Source: Pseudonocardia oceani (lineage in GTDB: Bacteria; Actinomycetota; Actinomycetes; Mycobacteriales; Pseudonocardiaceae). From it: a DNA stretch of 64,000 bases. The position numbers and the translations under genes were made by a program. The DNA lies in the NCBI RefSeq assembly GCF_019263585.2, contig NZ_JADQDF010000001.1, positions 1,798,001 to 1,862,000 on the forward strand, given 5' to 3'. How positions within the stretch are numbered: position 1 is the stretch's first letter; every line of letters starts with the position of its first letter. Positions 17,013 to 25,417 of the stretch are shown piece by piece. The notes under the pieces were generated by a model. The model worked only from the letters and a program-made list of their open reading frames with translations. It was not told where the DNA came from and did no database searches.

Positions 17013-18524
17013 TCAGCCTCTCTCGCCACGGCCGATCCGCTCGGCGAGCCGGGAGTGGTGGCGGCCGTAGACGACGTACACGACCACGCCGACGACCATC
17101 CAGACGATGAACCGCAACCACGTCTCCACCGACAGGTTGAGCATCAGCCACAGGCAGGCGAGCACCGCGAGGATCGGCACCAGCGGCACGAGCGGCGTCC
17201 GGAACGAGCGGGGCAGGTCGGGCCGGGTGCGCCGCAGCACCACGACCCCGACGGAGACGAGCACGAACGCGAACAGGGTGCCGATGTTGACCATCTGCTC
17301 CAGGTCGCCCGCCGGGAAGAACGTCGCCACCGCGGCGACGACGACGCCGACGAGCAGAGTCGCCCGCGCCGGGGTGCCGCGCTCGCCGGTGTGCGAGAGC
17401 GCGCGCGGCAGCAGGCCGTCGCGCGACATCGCGAACAGCACCCGGATCTGGCCGAGCATCAGCACCATGACGACGGTCGTGAGCCCGACGAGCGCGCCGA
17501 TCGCGATGACGGTGGCCGCCCAGTTCACCCCGAGCGAGGCGAACGCGGTGGCGAGCGTGGCGCGCGTGCCGTCGTCGGCGGTCTGCAGCTCGGTGTAGGG
17601 CACCATCCCGGTCAGGACGAGCGAGACACCGACGTAGAGCACCGTGACGATCACCAGCGAGCCGAGGATGCCGCGCGGCAGGGCCTTCTGCGGCTCCTTC
17701 GTCTCCTCGGCGGTGGTGGCCACGACGTCGAAGCCGATGAACGCGAAGAACACCAGCGACGCGGCGGCCAGCAGCCCGTAGATGCCGTAGACGCTGCCGC
17801 CCTCGCCGCCGAACAGCGACAGCAGCGACTGCGTGACCCCGCCCTCGGCCTCGCCGCCCTCCGCCGGCGGCGGCACGAACGGCGAGTAGTTGGCCGGGTT
17901 GACGTACATCAGCCCGACGACGATCACCAGCAGCACGATCAGCACCTTGATCGTGGTGAAGACCAGGCTCACGCGGCTCGACAGCTTCGTGCCCAGCACC
18001 AGCAGCGTCGCGAGGCCGGCGACGAGCAGCAGCGCGGCCCAGTCGAACGTGAGCCAGCCCAGCGAGAAGGACGTCGGCACGTCGAGGCCGAACTGGCCGA
18101 ACACCGTGGCCAGGTACTCCGACCAGCCCTTCGACACCACCGCGGACCCGACGGCGAACTCCAGCACGAGATCCCAGCCGATGATCCAGGCGACGAACTC
18201 GCCGAAGGTCGCATAGGAGAACGTGTAGGCGCTGCCGGCCACCGGCACCGTCGAGGCGAACTCGGCGTAGCAGAGCGCGGCGAGCCCGCAGGCGACCGCG
18301 GCCAGCACGAACGCCAGTGAGACCGAGGGCCCCGCGACGTCGCCCGCCGTGCTCGCGGCGAGGGTGAAGATCCCCGCGCCGACGACGACGGCGACACCGA
18401 AGACGATCAGGTCCCAGGTCCCGAGGTCCTTGCGGAGCTTGGTGTCCGGTTCGTCGGTGTCGGCGATGGACTGCTCCACCGACTTCCTGCGCATGATCCC
18501 GGACTGCCTGTCCCGCACCGCCAT
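17013..18524 (-). CDS. APC-superfamily amino acid permease
   Basis: A 503-residue membrane transporter with about 12 predicted helices, beginning with LGTWDLIVFGVAVVVGAGIF, the typical APC first helix with the GAGIF motif. A conserved FIGFDVVATTAEETKEPQKALPRG region lies near the middle. This places it among cationic amino acid transporter-like (CAT) permeases. A glycine/glutamate-rich loop (PAEGGEAEGGV) separates two helices. I chose ATG 18524 (MAVRDRQSG); MRRKSVEQ at 18494 is an alternative start. A permease also lies just before manA in mycobacteria (Rv3253c), so this may be a conserved neighbour. Confidence 0.92.
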   Translation of the reverse strand: MAVRDRQSGIMRRKSVEQSIADTDEPDTKLRKDLGTWDLIVFGVAVVVGAGIFTLAASTAGDVAGPSVSLAFVLAAVACGLAALCYAEFASTVPVAGSAYTFSYATFGEFVAWIIGWDLVLEFAVGSAVVSKGWSEYLATVFGQFGLDVPTSFSLGWLTFDWAALLLVAGLATLLVLGTKLSSRVSLVFTTIKVLIVLLVIVVGLMYVNPANYSPFVPPPAEGGEAEGGVTQSLLSLFGGEGGSVYGIYGLLAAASLVFFAFIGFDVVATTAEETKEPQKALPRGILGSLVIVTVLYVGVSLVLTGMVPYTELQTADDGTRATLATAFASLGVNWAATVIAIGALVGLTTVVMVLMLGQIRVLFAMSRDGLLPRALSHTGERGTPARATLLVGVVVAAVATFFPAGDLEQMVNIGTLFAFVLVSVGVVVLRRTRPDLPRSFRTPLVPLVPILAVLACLWLMLNLSVETWLRFIVWMVVGVVVYVVYGRHHSRLAERIGRGERG

Positions 18525-18576
18525 GACGGGCAACGTACGGAGCCACGGCCCCGGTGTCACCCGCTGACCCTCGGGG

Positions 18577-19782
18577 TCAGAGACCGTCGCCCGCGAGGAA
18601 CAGCTGGGTGCCCTCGGCGCGCGCCGTCACGGCCACCTCGCCGTCCTCGTCGTCGAGCCAGACCGAGCCGCCGCGCTTGACCGACAGGTCGGTGCCGGCG
18701 CCGCGCACCGACGCCGCGCCCGCCGTGCAGAGCAGGATGCGCGGACCGTCGCCGGGCACACGGACCTCGTCGGGCCCGCCCTCGAAGCGGCGCAGCCGGA
18801 ACTCGTGCGCCGGGGTGTCGTAGCGGACCCACCCGTCGTCGGGCTCGCCGTGCAGGACCGGGCAGACCGGGGCGGTGAAGTCGAGGACCCGCAGCAGCTC
18901 GGGGACGTCGACGTGCTTGGGGGTGAGGCCGCCGCGCAGCACGTTGTCGGAGTTGGCCATCAGCTCGACGGCCGCCCCGGACAGGTAGGCGTGCAGGTTG
19001 CCCGCGGGCAGGTACAGGGCCTCCCCCGGCGCCAGCGTGACGCGGTGCAGCAGCAGCGCGGCGAGCACGCCCGCGTCGCCGGGGTAGCGCTCCGACAGCT
19101 CCAGCACCGTGCGGGCCTCGGCGCTGAACTCCTCCGACGCCCCGGCGAGCCGCACGCAGCCCTCCTGCAGCGCCGGCACGAGGGCGTCGAGCGAGGACTG
19201 CGGCAGCGTGATCCACGTCGTGAACAGCGCGCGCAGGCCGTGGTGGTCGGGCTGGGCGGCGAGGAGCTCGGCGTGCGCGGCGAGGGCGTCGACGTCGAGG
19301 GCGCGCAGCAGTGCGACGGTGGCCGTGGGCTCCCGGAACCCGACGAGCGCGTCGAAGTCGGTCAGCGCGCAGACCAGCTCGGGCTTGTGGTGCGGGTCGC
19401 GGTAGTTGCGGTCGGGGGCGCCGCGGTCCAGGCCCGCCGCGTCCTCGCGGGCGTAGCCCTCCGCCGCCTGCTCCGCGCTCGGGTGCGCCTGCAGCGACAG
19501 CGGTTCGTCGGCGGCGAGCACCTTGAACAGGAACGGCAGCCGCCCGTCCCACCGCTCGGCGCGGTAGGCGCCGAGCCTGCCCTGCGGGTCGGCGGTGATC
19601 GCATCGAGCAGGGAGGTGCGGGTGCCGTCGACGCCGACCAGGTGCGACGGGGCGCCGGGGTGCGCGCCCAGCCACAGCTCGGCCTGCGGGTGCGGGGAGG
19701 GGACCTCCTCGCCCAGAAGGTCGGCGATGACGGTGCGCGAGCCCCACGAGTAGGGCCGCACGGGGTTGTCCAGCAGCTCCAC
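18577..19782 (-). CDS. manA: Mannose-6-phosphate isomerase, class I
   Basis: Interconverts fructose-6-P and mannose-6-P, feeding GDP-mannose for mannolipids and glycans. The 401-residue type I cupin enzyme begins LLDNPVRPYSWGSRTVI, with zinc-site residues in LSLQAHPSAEQAAEG and HKPELVCAL, and the C-terminal LYLPAGNLHAYLSG with the conserved NLHAY. GTG 19782 is preceded by TGGAGC. It follows the SIS-domain gene by 23 bases and belongs to the DUF3499-manB-Trm112-SIS-manA run, as in mycobacteria. Confidence 0.96.
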   Translation of the reverse strand: MELLDNPVRPYSWGSRTVIADLLGEEVPSPHPQAELWLGAHPGAPSHLVGVDGTRTSLLDAITADPQGRLGAYRAERWDGRLPFLFKVLAADEPLSLQAHPSAEQAAEGYAREDAAGLDRGAPDRNYRDPHHKPELVCALTDFDALVGFREPTATVALLRALDVDALAAHAELLAAQPDHHGLRALFTTWITLPQSSLDALVPALQEGCVRLAGASEEFSAEARTVLELSERYPGDAGVLAALLLHRVTLAPGEALYLPAGNLHAYLSGAAVELMANSDNVLRGGLTPKHVDVPELLRVLDFTAPVCPVLHGEPDDGWVRYDTPAHEFRLRRFEGGPDEVRVPGDGPRILLCTAGAASVRGAGTDLSVKRGGSVWLDDEDGEVAVTARAEGTQLFLAGDGL

Positions 19783-19805
19783 GGCGCCGGTGCTCCAGTC
19801 GGTCG

Positions 19806-20900
19806 TCAGGCGGGTTCGATCGTGCGGGTGGCCAGACCGAGGTAGACGGCGGCGACGTCCACGCGCGAGGCCAGCAGCGCCGCCCGCAGCAGCGCGGCGT
19901 GCGGCGTGCCACGGGCGACCTCGTCGACGGGGTGCAGCAGGTCGCCGTCGGGCAGCGGGCGACCGGTGCGGCGCAGCACCGCCTGCACCGGATCGTCCTC
20001 CCCGGTGGCCACCAGCACCAGCCGCGGCGGCGGCGGCTCGCTGCCCTCGGGCGGGTCGTCGAAGGGGTCGTGGAAGACGTCGCGGGCGCCGCCGGTGCGG
20101 TCGAGCGCGCGCAGCAGCCCGGTGGCGGCCACGCCCTCGCCCACGTCCCCGGCGTGCGCGACGACCCCGGCGTGGGTGGCCAGCGAGGCGGCGGCGTGCC
20201 GCGCGACAGCGGCGGCCAGCGGGTCGGTGCCCCACAGCAGCGGGGTGTGCTCGGCCAGGCGCAGCGCGAGCGACTTGGCCGGGTTCATGAACGGCTCGTG
20301 GCCGGGCTGGTTGCGCTCGGCCTCCTCGTCGAGCAGATCCGCGAGGACGTCCATCGCGGGGTCCAGCGGCGCGCCGAGCAGGCCGAGCGCGCGCAGCACC
20401 GCCAGGCCGACGGCGAGCGCGCGCGGCAGGTCGAGGCCGGGCGGGACCGGGATCTGCGGCTCCACCAGCCGCATCCTGCCCGCGCCCGCCGAGGCGACCG
20501 GCCCGTCGCCGGGGGCCGACAGCACGACCTCGGCCCCGCGGCGCACCGAGCGCGCGACCGAGTCGGCCAGCTCGACGTCGGTGGCCTCGTCGGTGTGCGC
20601 GACGACCACGTCGAGCGGCCCGATCCAGCTCGGCACCGAGTCGGCGACGACCACCGGCACCGGGCACGCCGGGCCGAGCAGCGCGGCGAGCAGCGCCGAC
20701 GAGGACGTGGACGCCCCGGGCCTGCGCACCAGCACCAGCGCTCGCGGACGCGTGCCGCCGAGGTCGGCGACACCCGCCTCCTGCGCGCCGTGGGCGGCCG
20801 AGCGCACCTGCGCGCCCGCCGTGGCGGCGGACCGCAGGACCCCGCGCGTGTCGAGCGCCGCCAGGGCCCGCGGATCGGCCAGGAGCGTGTCGTCGAGCAT
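19806..20900 (-). CDS. SIS-domain protein (Rv3256c-like)
   Basis: A 364-residue protein like the conserved product encoded between manB and manA in actinobacteria. It has sugar-isomerase (SIS) features: ALVLVRRPGASTSSSALL and VVVADSVPSWIGPLDVVVAHT in the N-terminal half, and HEPFMNPAKSLALRLAEHTPLLWG in the C-terminal half, reminiscent of bifunctional phosphoglucose/phosphomannose isomerases. Enzyme activity is not certain; a role in mannose-phosphate metabolism is inferred from context. The ATG directly follows the TAG of the upstream Trm112-like gene with no spacer. Confidence 0.85.
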   Translation of the reverse strand: MLDDTLLADPRALAALDTRGVLRSAATAGAQVRSAAHGAQEAGVADLGGTRPRALVLVRRPGASTSSSALLAALLGPACPVPVVVADSVPSWIGPLDVVVAHTDEATDVELADSVARSVRRGAEVVLSAPGDGPVASAGAGRMRLVEPQIPVPPGLDLPRALAVGLAVLRALGLLGAPLDPAMDVLADLLDEEAERNQPGHEPFMNPAKSLALRLAEHTPLLWGTDPLAAAVARHAAASLATHAGVVAHAGDVGEGVAATGLLRALDRTGGARDVFHDPFDDPPEGSEPPPPRLVLVATGEDDPVQAVLRRTGRPLPDGDLLHPVDEVARGTPHAALLRAALLASRVDVAAVYLGLATRTIEPA

Positions 20901-21110
20901 CTAGCCCTGGTTCCCGGAGGCCACCGGTGGGGTGGCCTCCTCCAGGAGCAGGACCGGGATGCCGTCGACGACCGGGTAGCCGCGACCGCACGCCGTGCAG
21001 GTCAGCACGTCCGCCTCCGGGTCGGCCGGCGTGCCCGCGCGCAGCGGCGCGTGGTCGTCGGACGGGCAGGCGAGGATGTCCATCAGCTGGGGGTCGAGCC
21101 GGACGGTCAC
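20901..21110 (-). CDS. Trm112/UPF0434-family small protein
   Basis: A 69-residue protein with the family signature: LDPQLMDILACPSDDHAPL at the start, a second Cys pair in LTCTACGRGYPVVDGIPVLL, and an acidic/hydrophobic end. The Cys residues likely bind zinc. Eukaryotic Trm112 activates methyltransferases; bacterial roles are unclear. It sits between manB and the SIS gene with zero spacing to the latter. Start is GTG 21110 with GGAGGACCACC upstream. The 100-base gap to manB contains nothing recognisable. Confidence 0.88.
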   Translation of the reverse strand: MTVRLDPQLMDILACPSDDHAPLRAGTPADPEADVLTCTACGRGYPVVDGIPVLLLEEATPPVASGNQG

Positions 21111-21210
21111 GGTGGTCCTCCTGGAGGGGTGGTCTCTCTCGACTCTGCCAGTGCGCGGGCGCGGGCGCCGGGGCCGACCGGGTCGATCCCGGTCACCGCG
21201 CGTGCGGGAT

Positions 21211-22584
21211 TCAGGCCCGGACCACGGCCAGCACCTCGTCGCGCAGCCGGGCGACGGCGGCGTGGTCGGCCGCCTCGACGTTGAGCCGCAGCAGCGGCTC
21301 GGTGTTGGACGGGCGCAGGTTGAACCAGGAGCGGTCGGGCAGCCGGACGGTGAGCCCGTCGAGCTCGTCGGTCTCGACGCCCTCGCGCCTGGCGTAGGCG
21401 GCGCGCACGGCCTCGATCCGGCCGGGGACGTCGTCGACGGTCGAGTTGACCTCGCCCGACGCGGCGTAGCGCTCGAAGTCGCGCATGAGCTCCGACGCGG
21501 TGCCACCGGAGGCGCCGAGCTCGGCGAGCACGTGCAGCGCGGCGAGCATGCCGGAGTCGGCCTTCCAGAAGTCGCGGAAGTAGTAGTGCGCGGAGTGCTC
21601 GCCGCCGAACACCGCACCGGTGTCGGCCATCGTCTGCTTGATGAAGGAGTGCCCGACGCGGGTGCGCACCGGCGTGCCGCCGTGCTCGGTGACGATCTCG
21701 GGCACCGCGTTCGAGGTGATGCAGTTGTGGATGACCGTGGCGCCGGGGGTGACGGCCAGCGCGCGCACCGCGACCAGCGCGGTGATCGCGCTGGGACTCA
21801 CCGGCTCGCCGCGCTCGTCGACGACGAAGCAGCGGTCGGCGTCGCCGTCGAAGGCCAGGCCCAGGTCGGCCCCCTCCGCGACGACGGCCTTCTGCAGGTC
21901 GACGAGGTTGGCGGGCTCCAGCGGGTTGGCCTCGTGGTTGGGGAAGCTGCCGTCGAGCTCGAAGTACAGCGGGACGACGTCGATCGGCGCGCCCAGGACG
22001 GCGGGCACCGTGTGCCCGCCCATCCCGTTGCCGGCGTCGACGACCACGCGCAGCGGGCGGCTCCCGGACAGGTCGACGAGCTCGCGCAGGTAGGCGGCGT
22101 AGTCGGCGAGCACGTCGCGGCGGGTCTCCGTGCCGACCGTGATTCCACCCGCCCGCCCACCGTCGGGGACGCCCTGCTCGACGGCCTCGCGGATCACCGC
22201 CAGACCGGTGTCCTGCCCGATCGGCGTCGCGCCCGCGCGGCAGAGCTTGATGCCGTTGTACTTCGCCGGGTTGTGGCTCGCGGTGAACATCGCGCCCGGC
22301 AGGTGCAGCCGGCCCGAGGCGAAGTAGAGCTGGTCGGTGCTGGCCAGACCGATGTGGACGACGTCGAGACCCTGGTCGGTGACGCCGGCGGCGAAGGCGG
22401 CGGCCAGCGACGGCGACGAGTCGCGCATGTCGTGGCCGACGACGAGCGCGCTGGTGGCCGCGTCCTCGGAGCGCAGCAGGCGGGCGAGCGCGGCGCCGAT
22501 CGCGCGGACCGTCGGCTCGTCGACGCCCTCCCCGACCACACCGCGGATGTCGTACGCCTTGATGACGGCGGAGAGGTCCCTCAT
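21211..22584 (-). CDS. manB: Phosphomannomutase/phosphoglucomutase
   Basis: Converts mannose-6-P to mannose-1-P, the precursor of GDP-mannose. The 457-residue alpha-D-phosphohexomutase has all four signature loops: phosphoserine loop MFTASHNPAKYNG, metal loop LAFDGDADRCFVVD, sugar loop GGEHSAHYYFRDFW and phosphate loop RPSNTEPLLRLNVEA. GDGDADR-type metal binding is intact. It lies in the manB-Trm112-SIS-manA group, matching Rv3257c in position. ManC (30062-31141) would use its product. Confidence 0.97.
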   Translation of the reverse strand: MRDLSAVIKAYDIRGVVGEGVDEPTVRAIGAALARLLRSEDAATSALVVGHDMRDSSPSLAAAFAAGVTDQGLDVVHIGLASTDQLYFASGRLHLPGAMFTASHNPAKYNGIKLCRAGATPIGQDTGLAVIREAVEQGVPDGGRAGGITVGTETRRDVLADYAAYLRELVDLSGSRPLRVVVDAGNGMGGHTVPAVLGAPIDVVPLYFELDGSFPNHEANPLEPANLVDLQKAVVAEGADLGLAFDGDADRCFVVDERGEPVSPSAITALVAVRALAVTPGATVIHNCITSNAVPEIVTEHGGTPVRTRVGHSFIKQTMADTGAVFGGEHSAHYYFRDFWKADSGMLAALHVLAELGASGGTASELMRDFERYAASGEVNSTVDDVPGRIEAVRAAYARREGVETDELDGLTVRLPDRSWFNLRPSNTEPLLRLNVEAADHAAVARLRDEVLAVVRA

Positions 22585-22608
22585 GGGGGTGAGCCTATCG
22601 ACGGCCCG

Positions 22609-22965
22609 TCAGGACTCGGACGGCCCCGGCAGGACGCGCAGGTGACCGCGGCGGCCGGTGCCCGTGACCGGCGCGTGCTCGACGGGGCGGTCGGCCCGGC
22701 CGGCCTCGCGGACGGCCTCGGCGAGCGCCGTGAGGTCGTCGCTGGAGTGCTGCGGCGGGGCGAACTCGCCCTCGAAACGCACCACCTCCCAGCCCCGGGG
22801 GGCGGTGAGGCGGTGGGCGTGCCGGTTGCACAGGTCGTAGGAGTGCGGCTCGGCCTGCGTGGCGAGCGGCCCGACGACGGCCGTGGAATCGGCGTAGACG
22901 TAGGTGAGCGTGGCCACCGCGAGCTCGGTGCACCCGGTCCGCGAACACCGCCTCACGCTCAGCAC
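22609..22965 (-). CDS. DUF3499 family protein
   Basis: A 118-residue actinobacterial protein of DUF3499 (Rv3258c-like). The N-terminus SVRRCSRTGCTELAVATLTY and the middle YDLCNRHAHRLTAPRGWEVVR contain two Cys pairs that look like a zinc-binding knuckle. Function is unknown in the family. Start chosen at GTG 22965; GTG 22956 (VRRCSRTGC) is an alternative. It lies 24 bases upstream of manB on the same strand and divergent from the zincin-like gene, matching the mycobacterial order. Confidence 0.88.
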   Translation of the reverse strand: MLSVRRCSRTGCTELAVATLTYVYADSTAVVGPLATQAEPHSYDLCNRHAHRLTAPRGWEVVRFEGEFAPPQHSSDDLTALAEAVREAGRADRPVEHAPVTGTGRRGHLRVLPGPSES

Positions 22966-23066
22966 GTCGACGACGATAGCGCGTGCCCGACCCGCCACCC
23001 CGTTCCGACGCGCGGGCGTCCGCGCGCGGCGCCCCCGGCGAGCCGAGCGGGGATTACGATCCACCG

Positions 23067-23546
23067 ATGACCACCGCACGACGGACGCTGCGCCGGTCCC
23101 CGCGCCGGCGGGACCGCCGGGGGCGCGGCCTGCGGGGGCTGCTCTACCCCACGACCACGCCGGCCGCGCGCACGCGCGCCGAGAAGTTCGACGCGCTGGT
23201 GCTGGAGGCGCTGGAGCCGATCGAGCTGCGCTGGGGGTCGGAGCTGACCGACCTGGACCTCGCCGTCGACGACGTGCCGGAGGTCGAGCGCACCTCGCCG
23301 GACGAGGTCGCCTGGGCCGCGGGCACGCTGGCCGACGCGGGCGTGCCGCTCGCACAGCTGGTGCCGGCCGGGGTCGACCCCGACGGGCTGCCGTCGCGGG
23401 CCCGGATCGTCGTCTACCGGCGCCCGCTGGAGGCCCGCGCCAAGGGCGGGGCCGATCTCGCCGACCTGCTGCACGAGGTGCTCGTGGAGCAGGTGGCGGA
23501 GTACCTCAACATCGAGCCCGACGCCGTGGACGGCGGGGCGGAGTAG
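23067..23546 (+). CDS. Zincin-like 'metallopeptidase family' protein lacking the HExxH motif
   Basis: A 159-residue protein like Rv3259, annotated in the family as metallopeptidase (zincin 1). After a very basic N-terminus (RRTLRRSPRRRDRRGRG) the domain runs from FDALVLEALEPIELRW to the end. Where active family members have HExxHxFG, this protein reads VEQVAEYLNIEPD, i.e. both His are replaced. It therefore should not be a zinc protease of the usual type. The start ATG 23067 was preferred over 22983 because upstream residues are not conserved. Neighbours: DUF3499 divergent, whiB2 convergent. Confidence 0.82.
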   Translation: MTTARRTLRRSPRRRDRRGRGLRGLLYPTTTPAARTRAEKFDALVLEALEPIELRWGSELTDLDLAVDDVPEVERTSPDEVAWAAGTLADAGVPLAQLVPAGVDPDGLPSRARIVVYRRPLEARAKGGADLADLLHEVLVEQVAEYLNIEPDAVDGGAE

Positions 23547-23597
23547 CCCCGTCCGCCCGTGCTGTCCGGGGCGTGCACGCTCCCCCTGGGGAACGTC

Positions 23598-23948
23598 TCA
23601 GATGACGGCGCCGAGCTCGCCGCGGCGCAGCCGACGGCGCTCGCGCTCGGACAGGCCGCCCCAGATCCCGAAGCGCTCGTCGTGGGCGAGCGCGTAGTCC
23701 AGGCACTCGGCCCGCACGTCGCAGCCGCCGCAGATGCGCTTGGCCTCGCGGGTGGAGCCGCCCTTCTCCGGGAAGAAGGCCTCGGGGTCGGTCTGGGCGC
23801 AGAGCGCCCGCTCCTGCCACTCGGGGGCCTCCTCCGCACCGCCGTCGATCACGGTGAACGGCCCGGAGAGACGGTCGGGTAGCAAGCCCACGATCCCGGC
23901 ACCGGCCTCGAACGTTCCCTCGCCCAGGCCCCCTGCAACGATGTTCAT
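23598..23948 (-). CDS. whiB2: WhiB-family Fe-S transcriptional regulator WhiB2
   Basis: A 116-residue Wbl protein. Four cysteines, Cys50, Cys73, Cys76 and Cys82 (ALCAQTDPEAFFPEKGGS; RICGGCDVRAECLDYAL), should bind a 4Fe-4S cluster. The GIWGGLSERERRRLRR turn and basic tail complete the family signature. Position next to the Rv3259-like gene and the DUF3499/manB run identifies it as the WhiB2/WhmD orthologue, which controls septation in mycobacteria and sporulation (WhiB) in Streptomyces. ATG 23948 has GGGGAGG upstream. The N-terminal 40 residues are longer than in M. tuberculosis WhiB2. Possible MtrA-like boxes lie upstream at 23997-24019. Confidence 0.95.
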   Translation of the reverse strand: MNIVAGGLGEGTFEAGAGIVGLLPDRLSGPFTVIDGGAEEAPEWQERALCAQTDPEAFFPEKGGSTREAKRICGGCDVRAECLDYALAHDERFGIWGGLSERERRRLRRGELGAVI

Positions 23949-23996
23949 GCGCCCACCTCCCCGCTACCACCCGGCGTGACCCACGTGCCCCCGCGA

Positions 23997-24019
23997 ATCA
24001 CAGCGATGTAAGTACAGCG
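23997..24019. promoter_or_regulatory. Direct repeat resembling MtrA boxes upstream of whiB2
   Basis: ATCACAGCG (23997-24005) and GTACAGCG (24012-24019) form a direct repeat with 14-base periodicity, about 49 bases upstream of the whiB2 start. Mycobacterial MtrA binds direct repeats related to GTCACAGCG. This is a pattern match only; the region also serves the divergent M50 gene. Confidence 0.35.
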
Positions 24020-24104
24020 CTGTCGGTTGGTGGTTGTCCAGCCGGAGCTGCCATCCGGGTGACGCGGTCCACCCCATCGGTCCCCCGTTCAGCACAATGG
24101 TCCG

Positions 24105-24854
24105 ATGCGCGGAGTGTCGAATCGGGTGAGCCCGTGGTTCCTGGTGCTGGTGGTGGTCACTGTGGGGGGCGGCGTGCTCACGACGCTGGGCCCCGGTGTG
24201 GTCCTCACCACGGGTGTGGTGCTCCTCGTGCTGGGCGGGTGGGCGGTGTCGCTGTGCCTGCACGAGTTCGCCCACGCCTACGTCGCCTACCGCAACGGCG
24301 ACCTCTCCGTCCGCGACAAGGGCTACCTCACCCTCGACATCCGGCGGTACACCGATCCCGTCCTCTCCTTCGGCCTGCCGGTGGTGTTCCTGCTGCTCGG
24401 AGGCATTCCGCTGCCCGGCGGCGCGGTCTGGATCCAGCACGGGGCGATCCGCTCGCGCGCCGCGCGGAGCCTCGTCTCGCTCGCCGGCCCGGCCACGAAC
24501 CTCGTCCTCGGGGCGGCGCTGACGATCACCGTCGCGGCCGTGCCGATGCCGATCGGGCTCGCCGTCGGGCTGTCGTGCCTCGCGCTGATCCAGGTCCTCG
24601 CGTTCGTCCTGAACATCCTCCCGGTGCCCGGGCTCGACGGTTTCGGCATCCTGGAGCCGTTCCTGTCGCTGTCCGCCCGCCGCTTCGCCGCCCGCGTCCG
24701 GCCGTGGGCACCGCTCGCTCTGTTCGTGCTGCTCATCGGCGTGCCGGGCGTCGCGTCGGCGTTCTTCGGCCTGGCCTACACGGCGTTCGGGGCCGTGGGC
24801 GGGGACGGGCGGCTGGCGGCGGCGGGATACGGGGAGCTGCTGTTCTGGCGCTGA
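24105..24854 (+). CDS. Site-2-protease family (M50) membrane metallopeptidase
   Basis: A 249-residue multi-pass membrane protein. The zinc motif HEFAHA (His53-Glu54...His57) lies in the second predicted helix and the third ligand motif NILPVPGLDGFGILEP near residue 175, the hallmarks of the M50B group. There is no PDZ domain, so it is a short Rv-type S2P homologue. The substrate is unknown; S2Ps often cleave anti-sigma factors, but nothing links it to the sigma operon at 8 kb. Start ATG 24105 is in a divergent arrangement with whiB2. Confidence 0.9.
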   Translation: MRGVSNRVSPWFLVLVVVTVGGGVLTTLGPGVVLTTGVVLLVLGGWAVSLCLHEFAHAYVAYRNGDLSVRDKGYLTLDIRRYTDPVLSFGLPVVFLLLGGIPLPGGAVWIQHGAIRSRAARSLVSLAGPATNLVLGAALTITVAAVPMPIGLAVGLSCLALIQVLAFVLNILPVPGLDGFGILEPFLSLSARRFAARVRPWAPLALFVLLIGVPGVASAFFGLAYTAFGAVGGDGRLAAAGYGELLFWR

Positions 24855-25195
24855 TGCTGCGTCACCCGGCACCACTCGTCGAGACCCACTGATCGAGCCC
24901 TTCCGCCACTGAGCGTGACCAGATTCGCGCGCTCTCGCGGGTCCACGCGTCGGAATGATCACCGGGTGCCACGGACCTCGCGCTCGGGCGGCCGGAAGCA
25001 GGGCCGGGAGCCGGTGCGACACGCCCGAACGGCCGCCGGTCGCTACGCCACGTGCCCATGATCACCCGCTCTCGCAACCCCCGCCCCTGAGCCCGGTGAT
25101 CAAGGGCGGATGGTCGCGGTGGGTGATCCACCGGCCGCCGTGCGGCCTTGATCGCTGAGTGTTCGATGTGGGGGCGTGGGACCCGTCCGCCTGGA

Positions 25196-25266
25196 GGTGA
25201 TCGCTGCTCGCCGCACCTCACGGTCGGCGCCGCAGCGTTGGCGTGCGGCGGGTGGCGATCATCGCG
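25196..25266. repeat. ~72-bp GATC-bounded repeat, copy U1
   Basis: Starts GGTGATCGCTGC, has CGCACCTCACGGTC inside and ends GGTGGCGATCATCGCG. It aligns over its length with copy U2, 12 bases further on, and more loosely with copies at 4228 and 43123. Confidence 0.6.
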
Positions 25267-25278
25267 CCGGGGCGCGGC

Positions 25279-25350
25279 CGTGATCGCCGCGCACCGCACC
25301 TCGCGGTCCTCACCGGAGCAGTGGTGTGCGGACGGTGGCGATCACCGCGG
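25279..25350. repeat. ~72-bp GATC-bounded repeat, copy U2
   Basis: Starts CGTGATCGCCGCG, has CGCACCTCGCGGTCC inside and ends GGTGGCGATCACCGCGG. U1 and U2 lie in tandem in the same orientation upstream of the DUF559-type gene. Confidence 0.6.
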
Positions 25351-25417
25351 CGTGTGCGATCGCGACGATCTCGACCCGGAGCGGAACCGGGAGCGCGCCG
25401 GGTCCGTCCATGACCCC

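Larger units (their letters stand above)
24855..25417. other. 563-base gene-poor stretch rich in GATC repeats
   Basis: No convincing gene. It contains many GATC-centred words: ATGATCACCGGG (24956), ATGATCACCCG (25058), CGGTGATCAAGG (25100), GGGTGATCCACCGG (25120) and two full copies of the ~72-bp repeat family (25196-25266 and 25279-25350). A longer frame for the following gene could begin at GTG 25352. Confidence 0.6.

Noticed and set aside
25148..25417. A longer N-terminus for the DUF559-type protein
   Set aside because: The added residues would run through repeat elements U1 and U2 and show no conserved features.
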